Assembly: GCF_000002075.1 (NCBI RefSeq)
Contig: NW_004797491.1
Coordinates: forward strand, 34,429-98,428
DNA length: 64,000 nt
DNA from: Aplysia californica
Taxonomy: Eukaryota; Mollusca; Gastropoda; Aplysiida; Aplysiidae
Reading direction: 5' to 3'
The notes beneath the pieces were generated by a model. The model was not told the origin of the DNA and searched no databases. It saw only the letters and a list, made by a program, of their open reading frames with translations. How positions within the stretch are numbered: the stretch's first letter is position 1; every line of letters starts with the position of its first letter. Made by a program: the position numbers and the translations under genes. Shown here piece after piece: positions 11,826-22,338 of this stretch.

Positions 11826-14800
11826 GAATGGGTGGAGGTCTTTGAAAATAGTTCATCCCTGCCCATAGCCAGGAGCCTGTTTGTTGCTTGGTGAGCTCAC
11901 AGATCAAGGTCAAGTATCTTGCTCTAGTACACAACGTCCAACACAAAATTAAACATAGATGTTGTTGTACACCTCCATCAACACAGTTTAGACCATTTCC
12001 GAAACAAGCTTTTGACTATGCTCATCAGGGCCAACGCGGGCTAAGAAAGTTACAACATTTCAGCAGAAAGACAGAGAAACTAGGATAAAAAATTTTCTCC
12101 CCTCTCAGGAATAGAACTTGGGTCTCCTTCGTTCGACAGAGAAATGTCTACCCGCTTAATCACATGTCAGTCTGTCCTACCCAGTAGACATGAGAATGAA
12201 ACTCCTGACCTTATCGTTATGAGTCCGACACCGTAAGTACTAGACTAGACACACTTTAAAGCATGTTATACATCAAATCATTGAATGTTAACTCATAATA
12301 CTTTGGTGGGAAAAGGAAACATCGTAACAGGAAAAATAAAAACATATAGTGCTGGAGAAGTCAGCACCATTGAAGTCTGTTCATTAAAGCAAAAGGAGTA
12401 TAGACAGAAAAAAATAGTCCATGTAGGGGTTGGTAAGTGCTGGAAAAGAACAAGACAGAAAAAAACCCAACAAAATGATTAGTGAGTTACAAAGCCGACT
12501 CACCATTGACACCCTCCATCCACCAGCATTATTTACCCAGATAGGCAGTGAATTTTTGTAAACTGGAACAGTTGAAGTTATTCCGTTGAGTTTGAGTAAA
12601 GAGAATAATTGAGATTATTGCATTAAGTTTAAGTTAAGAAAAGTATAATGGACACAATAATGACCATTTAGAATTGACAAAATACAAGTCTGATAAATGG
12701 AAACAATGGGCGGGGGGGGGGAAGAAGCGGACCTACCAGTGACACCTTTCAACCTATCGGTAAGGGGAATATTTCTGCCCTCTTAGCTCATAGGCTTCAA
12801 TGATGGAGTGTCATAAGGATTGATTTGAAATATTTTATGTCCCCTATCATCATAGTTCAGATCTTTAAGAAGGTGGACTGTTCTAATCCTGCTTGTCGGG
12901 ACAAACATGAGCTGACAGGGATACAATATCACAGGAAAAAGATGAAAAGAAAGAGATTCTTGATAAAATACAACTTGCACGCTAAGTGTGTAACCAATAC
13001 AAATTAGTCTTTAGCGTTTCTAGAGTTTTAAAACACTTGCAACAAAATAATTTCATGTAAGTGCCGAAGATTAGAGGTGTTTTAAGAGAGTAAAAAACAC
13101 AAAAAAGGAGGAGAGATAAGGATGAGAGATGTTTGATAGGAAAGAAGGAGTCAACCACACCAGAGCACCCACCAACAACCCACAAAAAGACAGATTCTAG
13201 ATAAAATACAATTTGCATGTAGGGAAAAGAGCATAATCAATACAAATGAGATATCACTTATCAGAATGTGAACCCAATGAGGTAGGATAGAAAGAGGAAT
13301 AAATATCTAAATGAATGCATGAATGCAAATAGATGGAAGGTGGTGGGAATTACAGCCCTCAAAATAGGAGACACATAGCAAATAATACTTTATCATAACA
13401 AGACCTGTAGTTCAATCATTCACTACACGCCTGACATTTGATTTTCATGGGCAGTAAGAATTCAGACAGAAGAGTAAGACACTTGGTACACCGAACGTCA
13501 CCAAAAATTTCAGTATTGACACGATCGGCAATGTTTTAGAAAAAATGTTTCACACAAATTTGTTCATCATACCTCAAGTATAAGACAAAACAAAAGCTTC
13601 TGTTCTTCAGCTTGGCAGCCTTAGGAGAATCATGAGAATTTTGGAGTTTGTATGATATGGCACTTTGAACCCTACAAAATCAGATTAAAGTCATAAAGGG
13701 GATGGGACCACAATAAAAGAGAAAGAAGGAGATAGAGATGGGGACCCTACCCGAGCACCTGTCAAAAACCTTCTGAAAATTTGTAATGCCATAAAAATAA
13801 GTAGAAAAACCAGACCAAAATAACAGCTTGTCTGAGTACATAATATCAACAATCAAGATGAAAGAGAACATGATACTGATACAGTGTAAAAAGTAAAAGA
13901 ATAAAAAGGAATCGCTGATATTTCCAGGAAGTTTGAAGCTCATATATATATATTGAAAGGTACAGAGTCGTATAGTGTAGATAAATGTCATGGTTGAAAA
14001 AGGCACTTCCGGGGAAGACATTCTTTGAACAAAAAAAATAAATGCAAAGAGACGAAGAAAAAGATAGAAATAATGATAATGATAACAGTCATAATGATAA
14101 TGGACTGCATTTTTTAAGAGCATTTCCAATCTGGGAAAGCTAAATGCCTTTTACAGTAGAAAGTATTAGGACAGAGGGTAAGAAAAAACTCACAATCGGG
14201 AAATGATGTAAGCATGCACCAAACTGGAAGCAAAATATAATAAGACCAAGGTGAACTGAGGAGTATGACATCATTAGTCTGGTCAAGGGTTAAATTGCGT
14301 CTCTGATGTAGTCTAACCGTACAAGTGCTGACAGATAAATATTAGAGGAGAGACAAAAAAATCGAGCTTATTATATTCAATGCTCTTCATACAGTATGAT
14401 TTTTGAGTCATGGCAAAGCTTTAGCATTACTCTAAATAATGCCATCTTGTGTAAGAGTAACAGACGTTTCTTTGCCCTTAGGCGACTTAAAAAATGATGT
14501 ATGAGAAATTTGGTGCTTTTACGGTTAGACTGCGACAAGGATGAGTGGCAAGTTATGAAAACCTCTCCTCGGAGGCTTCCAATGCAGCAGAAACGCTTTT
14601 CACCCCCATCCAATCATAAAAATTTTAATGAAACAAAAAGGGTTCCCAATATAGCATGCACTATACAGAACTTTCAGTTGTCACTACCAATATGGCAGTA
14701 GGTTTTAGAACCATGAAATAAAGTTTAAAACACATGGTGCACACCACTAAATATTGATGGTAAGTGACCTACTTTTAAGCATCCTGTCGCAAAACAATTT

Positions 14801-15235
14801 TATTGCAAAAAGATCTGCAAGATTTTGTGCAACATGAATTACGATATATTATAAAACTAAAACAACCATAAGATGTAAAAAGGGGTTCATAGAAATTATA
14901 TACAATTATAGATCCTGGAGAGGAAGAAGGAGCAGCTATGGCATTGTACTGCCTGCTGTGATACCTATTCCCAAACCAAGTAACCAAGTAGCCTAAGTAG
15001 CCAAACTTGAAACCCAAATTCAAGAAGGTCTCACTGGGGATTCAAACCATGATAGATCAGCACAAAAACTCTGATAATGCACGTATTCATTCTCTTTCAC
15101 TACCGCACATAAAATTGCAAGGCCACATAATACAGTCCAACCAGCTCTAATGGTCTCCTGTCCAAGACTATAACCTATGACCATTTTCAACTTTCTGCCT
15201 TGAGTTTTTTTTTCTATACTATAATAATAACACCT
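11826..15235. other. Mostly unassigned, degraded repeats
   Basis: Apart from the family C copy at 13028 and a C-like block near 12640-12765, only degraded fragments are visible, for example an anticodon-arm-like stretch near 12110-12170. Frames at 13680-14129 look like chance. Confidence 0.5.
13028..13190 (+). repeat. Repeat family C copy
   Basis: AACACTTGCAACAAAATAAT, then AAGTGCCGAAGATTAGAGGT, an AAAACACAAAAAAGG stretch and AGAGCACCCACCAACAACCC. The first block and AAGTGCCG can pair as a stem. Confidence 0.75.
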
Positions 15236-15345
15236 GACTGAAGAAGGTGGCCCGGAACAGGCAAGCGTGGCGTCGACTGCTCTCCGCCTTATGTACCTGA
15301 CGGTACGGGGAGAGTATGAGTTGGTAAGTCAGTAAGTAATTTGTC
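15236..15345 (+). mobile_element. Short RTE-like LINE 3' fragment
   Basis: Encodes KKVARNRQAWRRLLSALCT followed by a stop and RYGESMSW, resembling the ARDRxxWRRLxxALCxxRxEE end of RTE-type ORF2 proteins. Only the last 30 or so residues are present. Confidence 0.5.
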
Positions 15346-15574
15346 ATAATGACACTCTTCAAGACATCCAGCTTTCTAAGCTTAAATATAATAATGGTAT
15401 AATCATACTGTCTAATACATCTAGCTTTTTAAATTATGCTACAACAATGACATAGCAACACAGTACAAGACGTCCGCCCATCTAAGACAACCAATTCTTT
15501 TCTCCTTGACCATGGGTGCTGTTGTGGGCAATTTCGACTGTTCTCAAAACTGACACAGAGACTAGGTCTTTCCA

Positions 15575-15725
15575 AACAGTCTTCCAGAACTGATGGTTCA
15601 ACGGTCTTCCTGAATAGACGGTTAACCGCTCGTCCTGAATAGACGGTTAACCGGTCTTCCTGAATAAACGGCTAACTGGTCATCCAGAACTGATGGTTTT
15701 CCTGAATAGATGGTTAAATGCCCTC
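15575..15725 (+). repeat. About 28-bp degenerate tandem repeat
   Basis: Repeated GGTCTTCCTGAATAGACGGT then TAACC motifs, about five units with substitutions and one longer spacing. Confidence 0.75.
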
Positions 15726-16157
15726 CACAGACCACTAAAAACTGCAGAGATATGTACAGGAAACCAAAATCTGCTAAATCCTCAATAACTGTTTCGTTAC
15801 TTACCTCCAAAAGATCCCTTCCATTTTTATGTTAAAAATTCATAGCCTTCCACTAAATAACAATCTTTATCGGTGAAAATCCCCCCCTCTTCTCATGAAA
15901 TTGAAGATGATTTTCACGTTCATTTTTTATTGTCCAAATTTTGCCCATCAAAGGAAATAATAAATTCCTCCCAGCCCGACTCGGCCCAGTGATAGAAATA
16001 TGCAATGTTTGACCCATGATAAGTGATATGTGCACCATCTGTACCTTTTCATTATGGAAACTTTATTATTTAACAAATGAGTGTTTTTAACAAAAGAGTG
16101 TTTTATATGATGTGGTGTGGGCCAATGGCCTTAAACACTGAATAAACTTACTTACTG

Positions 16158-16268
16158 ACTTCTATTTTCCAATAATACAAATCTTCTTTTACGCACTTCT
16201 ATTTTCCAATAATACAAATCTTCTTTTACGCACTTCTATTTTCCAATAATACAAATCTTCTTTTACGC
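16158..16268 (+). repeat. 37-bp tandem repeat, three units
   Basis: Unit ACTTCTATTTTCCAATAATA then CAAATCTTCTTTTACGC, essentially identical three times, suggesting recent amplification. Confidence 0.92.
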
Positions 16269-16384
16269 AAACGAACCATTCTCATCATCAAATTTATGAT
16301 TTCATGTGAATAAATAATGAGTATCTTCTAAAACAATATTTCACTGTAAAATCTTTTGTTCGGATTGACTACTCTACAAGCATG

Positions 16385-17064
16385 CCACTACCCTAGAATT
16401 ACAAAGTTCTAACGGTTCAGTGCCTATTTTTTGAGAAATTTAAAGTTTAAAAAGTTTGAGTTTCACAACATGTCAAGCTTTTTCAAATGCAATTCTTTGA
16501 CTATCTTGATAACGACCTCGAATAATCTTTCAATTTTGTTGGAGCAGACAGAACATTTGTGAGGCAGCGTGGTGGAATCAGGCACTCGTCAATTTTTGGG
16601 CATGTCGAGTTATTGGTATCATCGTAAAGCTTGTGCACTTGTCTTTATTTGGATGCAAAAAATTATCCATTATCTTGAATGCAAGTCGAGATATTTGCTA
16701 AAGATGGAGGTGGGGGTCACCTGTTTTCAGAGGTAAAATTAGTGAGAAAATGGTCGCCAAAGATTAGTTATTTACTTAGTCCATGGTAACAAAAAATTTA
16801 CCTATTTTGTACCTTTAATCAACGTTTTTCAGAAAAATACCCACATAAATTAGTTTTTTAATATGCAGGAAAAGTGTTGAGACAAAAAACCCAAATTTGA
16901 TAAAAATTCACAAACCTGCGAATAAATGCAAGTTTCTTCACTTTGATTATTTTGACAAGAGCCTGATTCCACCACGTTGCCTCACATTTGGTTTCTGATC
17001 TCATAGTCTTACGAGCTCAAAACGACCCAAAATGTCAGATAGAACTTTGTAATTCTAAGGTAGT
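16385..17064. mobile_element. MITE family 2 copy split by MITE 1
   Basis: Ends CACTACCCTAGAATTACAAA and TTTGTAATTCTAAGGTAGTG. The 427-bp MITE 1 at 16559-16985 interrupts it. Sequence on either side continues the colinear match to the copy at 34939 (CAGACAGAACATTT, then GGTTTCTGATCTCATAG). Confidence 0.75.
16559..16985. mobile_element. MITE family 1 copy nested in MITE 2
   Basis: GTGAGGCAGCGTGGTGGAAT starts it and the mirrored ATTCCACCACGTTGCCTCAC ends it. The inverted repeats are about 36 bp. ATTT flanks both sides (16555-16558 and 16986-16989), a 4-bp target-site duplication. Confidence 0.82.
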
Positions 17065-17233
17065 GATTTGTCAACACAAAACTGTGAGCGTACAATTTAT
17101 AAGTAAACAGTTTTAGTGCCTCCCATAAAACTTGGGATTCTTTTTTACAACACTATTCTCCTCACATTAATGACAAAAATACAACAAACAAACAGTATGG
17201 AAAAAGTTTAAATTGTTTCATATCTTAAATCAT

Positions 17234-17991
17234 TTAACCCAATTCACCTTGCGTTGCCGTGGCAGTACACTTGGGTCCACCTGGCTTGCCGCGAGCTGGG
17301 GGAAAAAATCGGTCTGAACCCGACACACTATCCTTAGACACACATTGTACCCAAACTATTGAAGGCATCAATTTGAAATTACGCTTAAATTTTACTTCAA
17401 ATGTTCTTTTAATATTATTAGAAAGAAACATAAAGGAAAGAGCAGAGAAAACAATATATTCTTCGTCCGACCTCGACTCATCGGTACTTGATTTTGCCAT
17501 AGCAACTTATAGTAAATCTATGGTCTAGATCTAGCTTTTCTTCGAAGTTTTCAAGGCACTAAAATCAATCTGATCGCCTTGTTTTCTAGATTTACGTCTA
17601 CTTTCACTTTTTTTGCTGCTTATGTCTAAAACAAAACTAAAAACATGGTTCCTGTATTTTAACAAACACAAAAATAGCCGGGGCACTGTTGCTTTTTGTG
17701 GCTGTATTTTTCTTCTTCTTGTCCATGAAGATTTCAGTGCTCGCTTTCTTGCCATGATTTGCGGTGGCAAAACAACAAAACTAACTCATACTTGGCGAAA
17801 AACTTGATCAAAACAAGCTAGCAAAAGTTTTTTACAAGCTACAAGTGACCTATTATTTTCAATAGAAACCTGGATAAGTGGTTCAGACTCGATTTTGTGG
17901 ACTGGTATTTTGATATGACTATTGTCGTAGCTCGGTGGACTTAAGCACTTGGCAGCTACGAATACACCGCAGATCGGGTGCAATGGGTTAA
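17234..17991. mobile_element. TTAA-flanked piggyBac-like non-autonomous element
   Basis: TTAACCCAATTCACC at the left mirrors TTAACCCATTGCACC (reverse complement of the right end); both start with the TTAA target. Subterminal GTGGCAGtACACTTG and AGCTGCCAAGTGCTT, with GTCCACC blocks, also mirror. The minus-strand ORFs inside (88, 79 and 87 codons) are not recognisable proteins. Confidence 0.55.
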
Positions 17992-18135
17992 GAAAGGTAA
18001 TGGGTTTTGTTTGCTGAAAATGAAACAAACTTCTTATAATCTGCAACAAAGCTCAGTCATACTGTAAAGGGGTTGGGCCAGATGTATCACCATTCATTCT
18101 CTCAAATCTTTCCCTATTTTCAATTTCAGCCCAGT

Positions 18136-18141
18136 TTTATT
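18136..18141 (-). promoter_or_regulatory. Candidate polyadenylation signal for UBASH3
   Basis: TTTATT on the plus strand reads AATAAA on the transcript strand, about 610 nt after the stop and beyond the SINE. It is a candidate only; the hexamer is common in AT-rich DNA. Confidence 0.3.
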
Positions 18142-18346
18142 TCAGGTCATACCTTTTGCCCCGAGCACACAAATTCTCACATACATACATACATACACTC
18201 AAACACATACGAACTACTCTCACAAATACACAAACCTAAACACAAAACAAACACATTTTAACACGCACATTACAAAAACACATGTTCACATGTTTTTGCT
18301 CAGATACAGACAAATAAACATACACCCACACCCACAACTCAAGTAT

Positions 18347-18727
18347 CCATTTCATATAATAAAAAAAATAATAACAATAATAGTAATAATGATAACAATC
18401 GTAAAAGCGTATCCATGTTCTACAGCAAACTCTACGCACTTTACAACTATTAACCCAGGTAAACCCTGTAAGAACACCCAGAAACATTCTGTCTTCTCGG
18501 GAAGTATACAGTGCAAGCTGCGGATTGCACTTGCTAAAAGATTAACAAACTGACAACATCTTTCGCTGTCTATAGCCGGATACCCATTCTCACCTCGGTG
18601 AAGAGGTGAGGAAAATTAAGTAAAGTGTCCAAGTTCCCAAGGACATAAGGTAAGGCCCCTGACGGGATTCTAACCCACGAACTTACGGTTGAGAGCCTGA
18701 GAGCCCAACCACTAACCCACCGATGTC
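18347..18727 (-). mobile_element. SINE family A copy in the UBASH3 3' UTR
   Basis: Full-length tRNA-headed SINE, sense to UBASH3. The head (GGTGGGTTAGTGGTTGGGC) and a degenerate B box (GTGGGTTAGAATCCCG) are at 18727-18655. The tail has AAGTGCGTAGAG and an ATT-rich run at 18345-18385. It is homologous to the copies at 3932 and 45196. It starts 23 bp after the stop codon, so it is probably transcribed as 3' UTR. Confidence 0.85.
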
Positions 18728-18749
18728 TCCAAAATTAAATGGCCAGGTT

Positions 18750-18991
18750 TCACTCGAGTAGACTGCGCCAGTCGTACTCCTTGTTGGGCAGATGTGTCAG
18801 CGGAAGCACGGGGGGCTCGCACAGGTTCCACTTCCTCTGATCCACATCCTCCTGCACAGCACCCACGAAGCAGTAGGGACAGCCTCGTACGATGTTCCGG
18901 AACTCGTCGTGGTTGCGGATGGGTTTGCCTCGGAGCTGTCTCGTGCAGGCATCAGGAGTCCCGGAGTGTCCAACAAACAGGACATTTCCTC
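18750..18991 (-). CDS. UBASH3: UBASH3 exon 11: C-terminus with second catalytic histidine, and stop
   Basis: 242 nt including TGA at 18752-18750. GNVLFVGHSGTPDACTRQLR holds H557, the second active-site histidine. The end, PPVLPLTHLPNKEYDWRSLL, matches the vertebrate terminus (PPILPLTHGPTGGFNW). A SINE begins 23 bp beyond the stop. Confidence 0.94.
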
Positions 18992-21900
18992 CTGTAGGTG
19001 AGACAGAGAGTTTAGTATAGATCTTCTTTTCATTGGCTTCTTTGTTGAGCCACTACATGTGTCTCGGCGCGATGGAATCAGGTGTTTGTCAATTTCTGGG
19101 CATGTGGAGTGATAGGTATTATCTTAAAGCTTGTTCATTTGTCTTGCTTTCGATGAAAAAAATACTCATCTATCTTGAACCAAAATAGAGATACTTGTGA
19201 TTGAAAAAAGTGGGGGCTTCCCGGTATCCGAGGTAGAGTTGGTAGGAAAACGGCCTTCATAGTTTGGTGATATTCATTGCTTGAGAGAACATGAAAAGTG
19301 AGAAATTACATTTTTTCAGTAAATTCTACACAGAAATGTGTTTTAAATTGGCACTAAAGGTTTTGAGCTAAAAAATCAAAAATTCAATAAAAATGGTCGA
19401 GGTAATAGACAAATGCTTGTTTCTTCGATTTAATTATTTTGACGAGCGCCAGATTTCACCATGATGCCTCACATATTTCAATGATTATTATCAGAAGTTC
19501 TTTTAAAAAATGGAACAGAAAGATCTTTGTGAATGCTGTTGTATGCCTCACAGATCTTGATGCTCAGGAAACAGGACTAAGCAGGATGCTACTCCAAGGG
19601 GAACTTAACCGTGCAGATGCCATGAGCATAAATACCCAAGAGCAGGTCACTGAACGAGACAGGTTGCCGGCATTGATCTGTTAGTTTCAGTAAGACTTTA
19701 ATGGCACTTAAAACACAATAAGGTCATAGAAGAGCCGAAGATTTGAGAGGTTACAAGAGAGTAACAAACACAAAAAAAGAAGGAGAGATACGGATGACAT
19801 ATGTTTAATAGAAAAGAGGGAGCAAACCACACCAGACCACCCACCAGCCACCCATGGCATTAATCTATGAAAGCAATTTATCCGATTGGAACACATTGGT
19901 GGTCTAATTAGTTTTACAACCTTGATCCAAGACACACAACACAAAGAAATTTTACTTAAGTATGTAGAAATTTTGCTAAATTTCTTAAGCACACGTTTAC
20001 AACAAGCCTTCAATGAGAATAAAACACAAGTCTTCTTTTCCAGTGAAGCACTCGTGAAGAAAGCACTAACGATCAGATTTTTTAAATTTAAAGACAAAAA
20101 AAAAAAAAGAAAAGAAAAAAAAAAGAAGAAAATTAAACAAACACTAACCATCAGGTTTCAGTTTCCTCAAGATGTACTGGGCAAAGCTGTGAGACCTCAT
20201 GTAGTAATCCTCTGTACTCTCATACACCTTGATGTTGGCAAAACGCTGGTGGGGGCTGTACTCCGGGTCAACCGGGTAGCCAAACAGGGACAACTCTTGA
20301 GGGGAGATGAAGATCGGGGCGTTCGGTTTGTACCAACCCAGCCACTCAAACAGAGTGGGCTCGATGTTAATTTTGCAGCTGGAGCCAAGACCTGTAAACA
20401 GTTGTGAACCGTTATTAAGAAGGTTATTCAGGAGGTTATTATTACGAAGGTTTAAAAAAAATCCCAACACTTCCACTCGGTTTGCTTAATGCGAGTTTCA
20501 GAGAGACAAATCAAAATGCATGGATATCACTATAGCTTTAATTCTATTTCTTTTTCTTTTCTTTTTTTCAGAGAATACACGATTTTTTGCTTTCTCCATA
20601 CAATAGGAAGGCAACACTCCCTCAACCCCCCCCCCATCCCACCCTCATATGCTCTTCCTCCTCCTTCAAACCAAATAACAAAGTTCCATTTCAACTCCAT
20701 CATTGTATTGCATGCTCTTGTAAGACCCTACGAGTAGGTAAACAGAAACTCTCTCCTCTCGTCCCAGTCAAACTGACTTTTAGAGACAGTCTTTGTCTTG
20801 GACAATAAAGAGCTTATTTTCCCACTAGAAAGCAGCATTACTCACCTTACAGGTACTCATGTGTCATTTTTATAGAGTATGTTAATTATTTGTATTGAAT
20901 ACTTCAGTTTTGGGTGCTGATTGACAAAGATTTTCCCCAATGCAGCTGGCAAGACAAACCAGACTTTTCTCCAACTTTCAACTGGTAAGATGTTTTTACT
21001 GTGCGCAACCTGCCCACAGAACCTCAAAATTCTCCTTTTTTGGGGGGAAAGACAAGTTACTCAAACCCACAAACCTCAAGGTGAGAAGTGAGAGCAACCC
21101 CCCCCCCCCCCAAAAAAAAAAAAGTAATCAATCTGCCCTTTCTACATGAACCAGGGATCATCATGATGAGTGAAAAACACATTAATTCTAAACTAACAAA
21201 ATCCCTTCAACTAAAAAGGAAAGCAACCTCTCCCCCTCCCCAAACCCCTCCATACGCACACCTAAAAAAACCCAACCAGACTTAACTCATTCGCTACGCC
21301 GAGCCGTGGGGGGCGGCGCGGCTAAAGTGCCGTCAGTACGCTAAGCCGCCCCCGGCGGCTCGAGAACCAACGTTCAATTTTAGCTTGGTTTCTATTCCAA
21401 TCCACATATCCATGTTAAAATGAAGGTCATAATATAAAGTTGACTTTCGGGTCAAGCGTTTCCACCGAAAATCAGAAGTTTTGATTCAGTTTTGAAACAC
21501 GATTTCTAAGTTTATGCGACATTGTTTTATCGCGAAGCTCAAATCATAGCCCAGACACCAGTCTTAGTACTTTTACACAACAAAATGTATCATTATTTTG
21601 CTCACTAAAGAAGTGTAGGACTCTTCTTATAATATTGATACTACTGGACTCAAATTGCCAGTGCTCTGTAATTGAGAAATCAATATTTTTGAGTGCTAGA
21701 TCTAGGCCTAGATCTAAATAGTCAAAATATTTTTTTTCTCCCCAAAATCACTACTTTTTGGTGAATATACTCAAAAAGTACCACCCAAGACATGTATAGG
21801 TTTATTCCAAATGCAATTCTGAATAATTCCATATAAGATACGAGTGTTTTTTTCTGTCTGGGATCCTTTTTTCGAAATTATAAATTTTTTTTTTTTTTCA

Positions 21901-22282
21901 ATATCGGAGGTTATGATCCAAATGTACAAATATTATGGAATGTATGTAAATAACTGCTCATTTTTCAATATTTTCCTGTTCTATATACAGTTATGGTTAT
22001 TTTGATGTATAATTTGACTAGGTGCAAACATATTTTTTAAATTTTATCTGAGATTATAAATTTTTTGTTTTCAAATTTTATCCGCAGCCAATCACAATCG
22101 TGTTGCATAATCGCCTCTTACAGGAACCAAAGTTGAAAAATAATAATATATAATAATAATAATATATAACATTTATAGAGCGCATTTCCAAAAAAAGTAG
22201 CTCAATGCGCTTTACATTGGAATACCCATTTTTCAAAAACCTTTCTTACTACTTCCTTTCTTCTCACGCAATATACATTAAT

Positions 22283-22338
<56 letters not shown>

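Noticed and set aside
17234-17770. Two charged minus-strand ORFs as a piggyBac transposase
   Set aside because: No catalytic-domain motif is visible and the frames are short; kept only as the interior of a non-autonomous element.
19886-20407. 173-codon plus-strand ORF overlapping UBASH3 exon 10
   Set aside because: It is the antisense shadow of exon 10 plus a family C repeat and an A-rich stretch.
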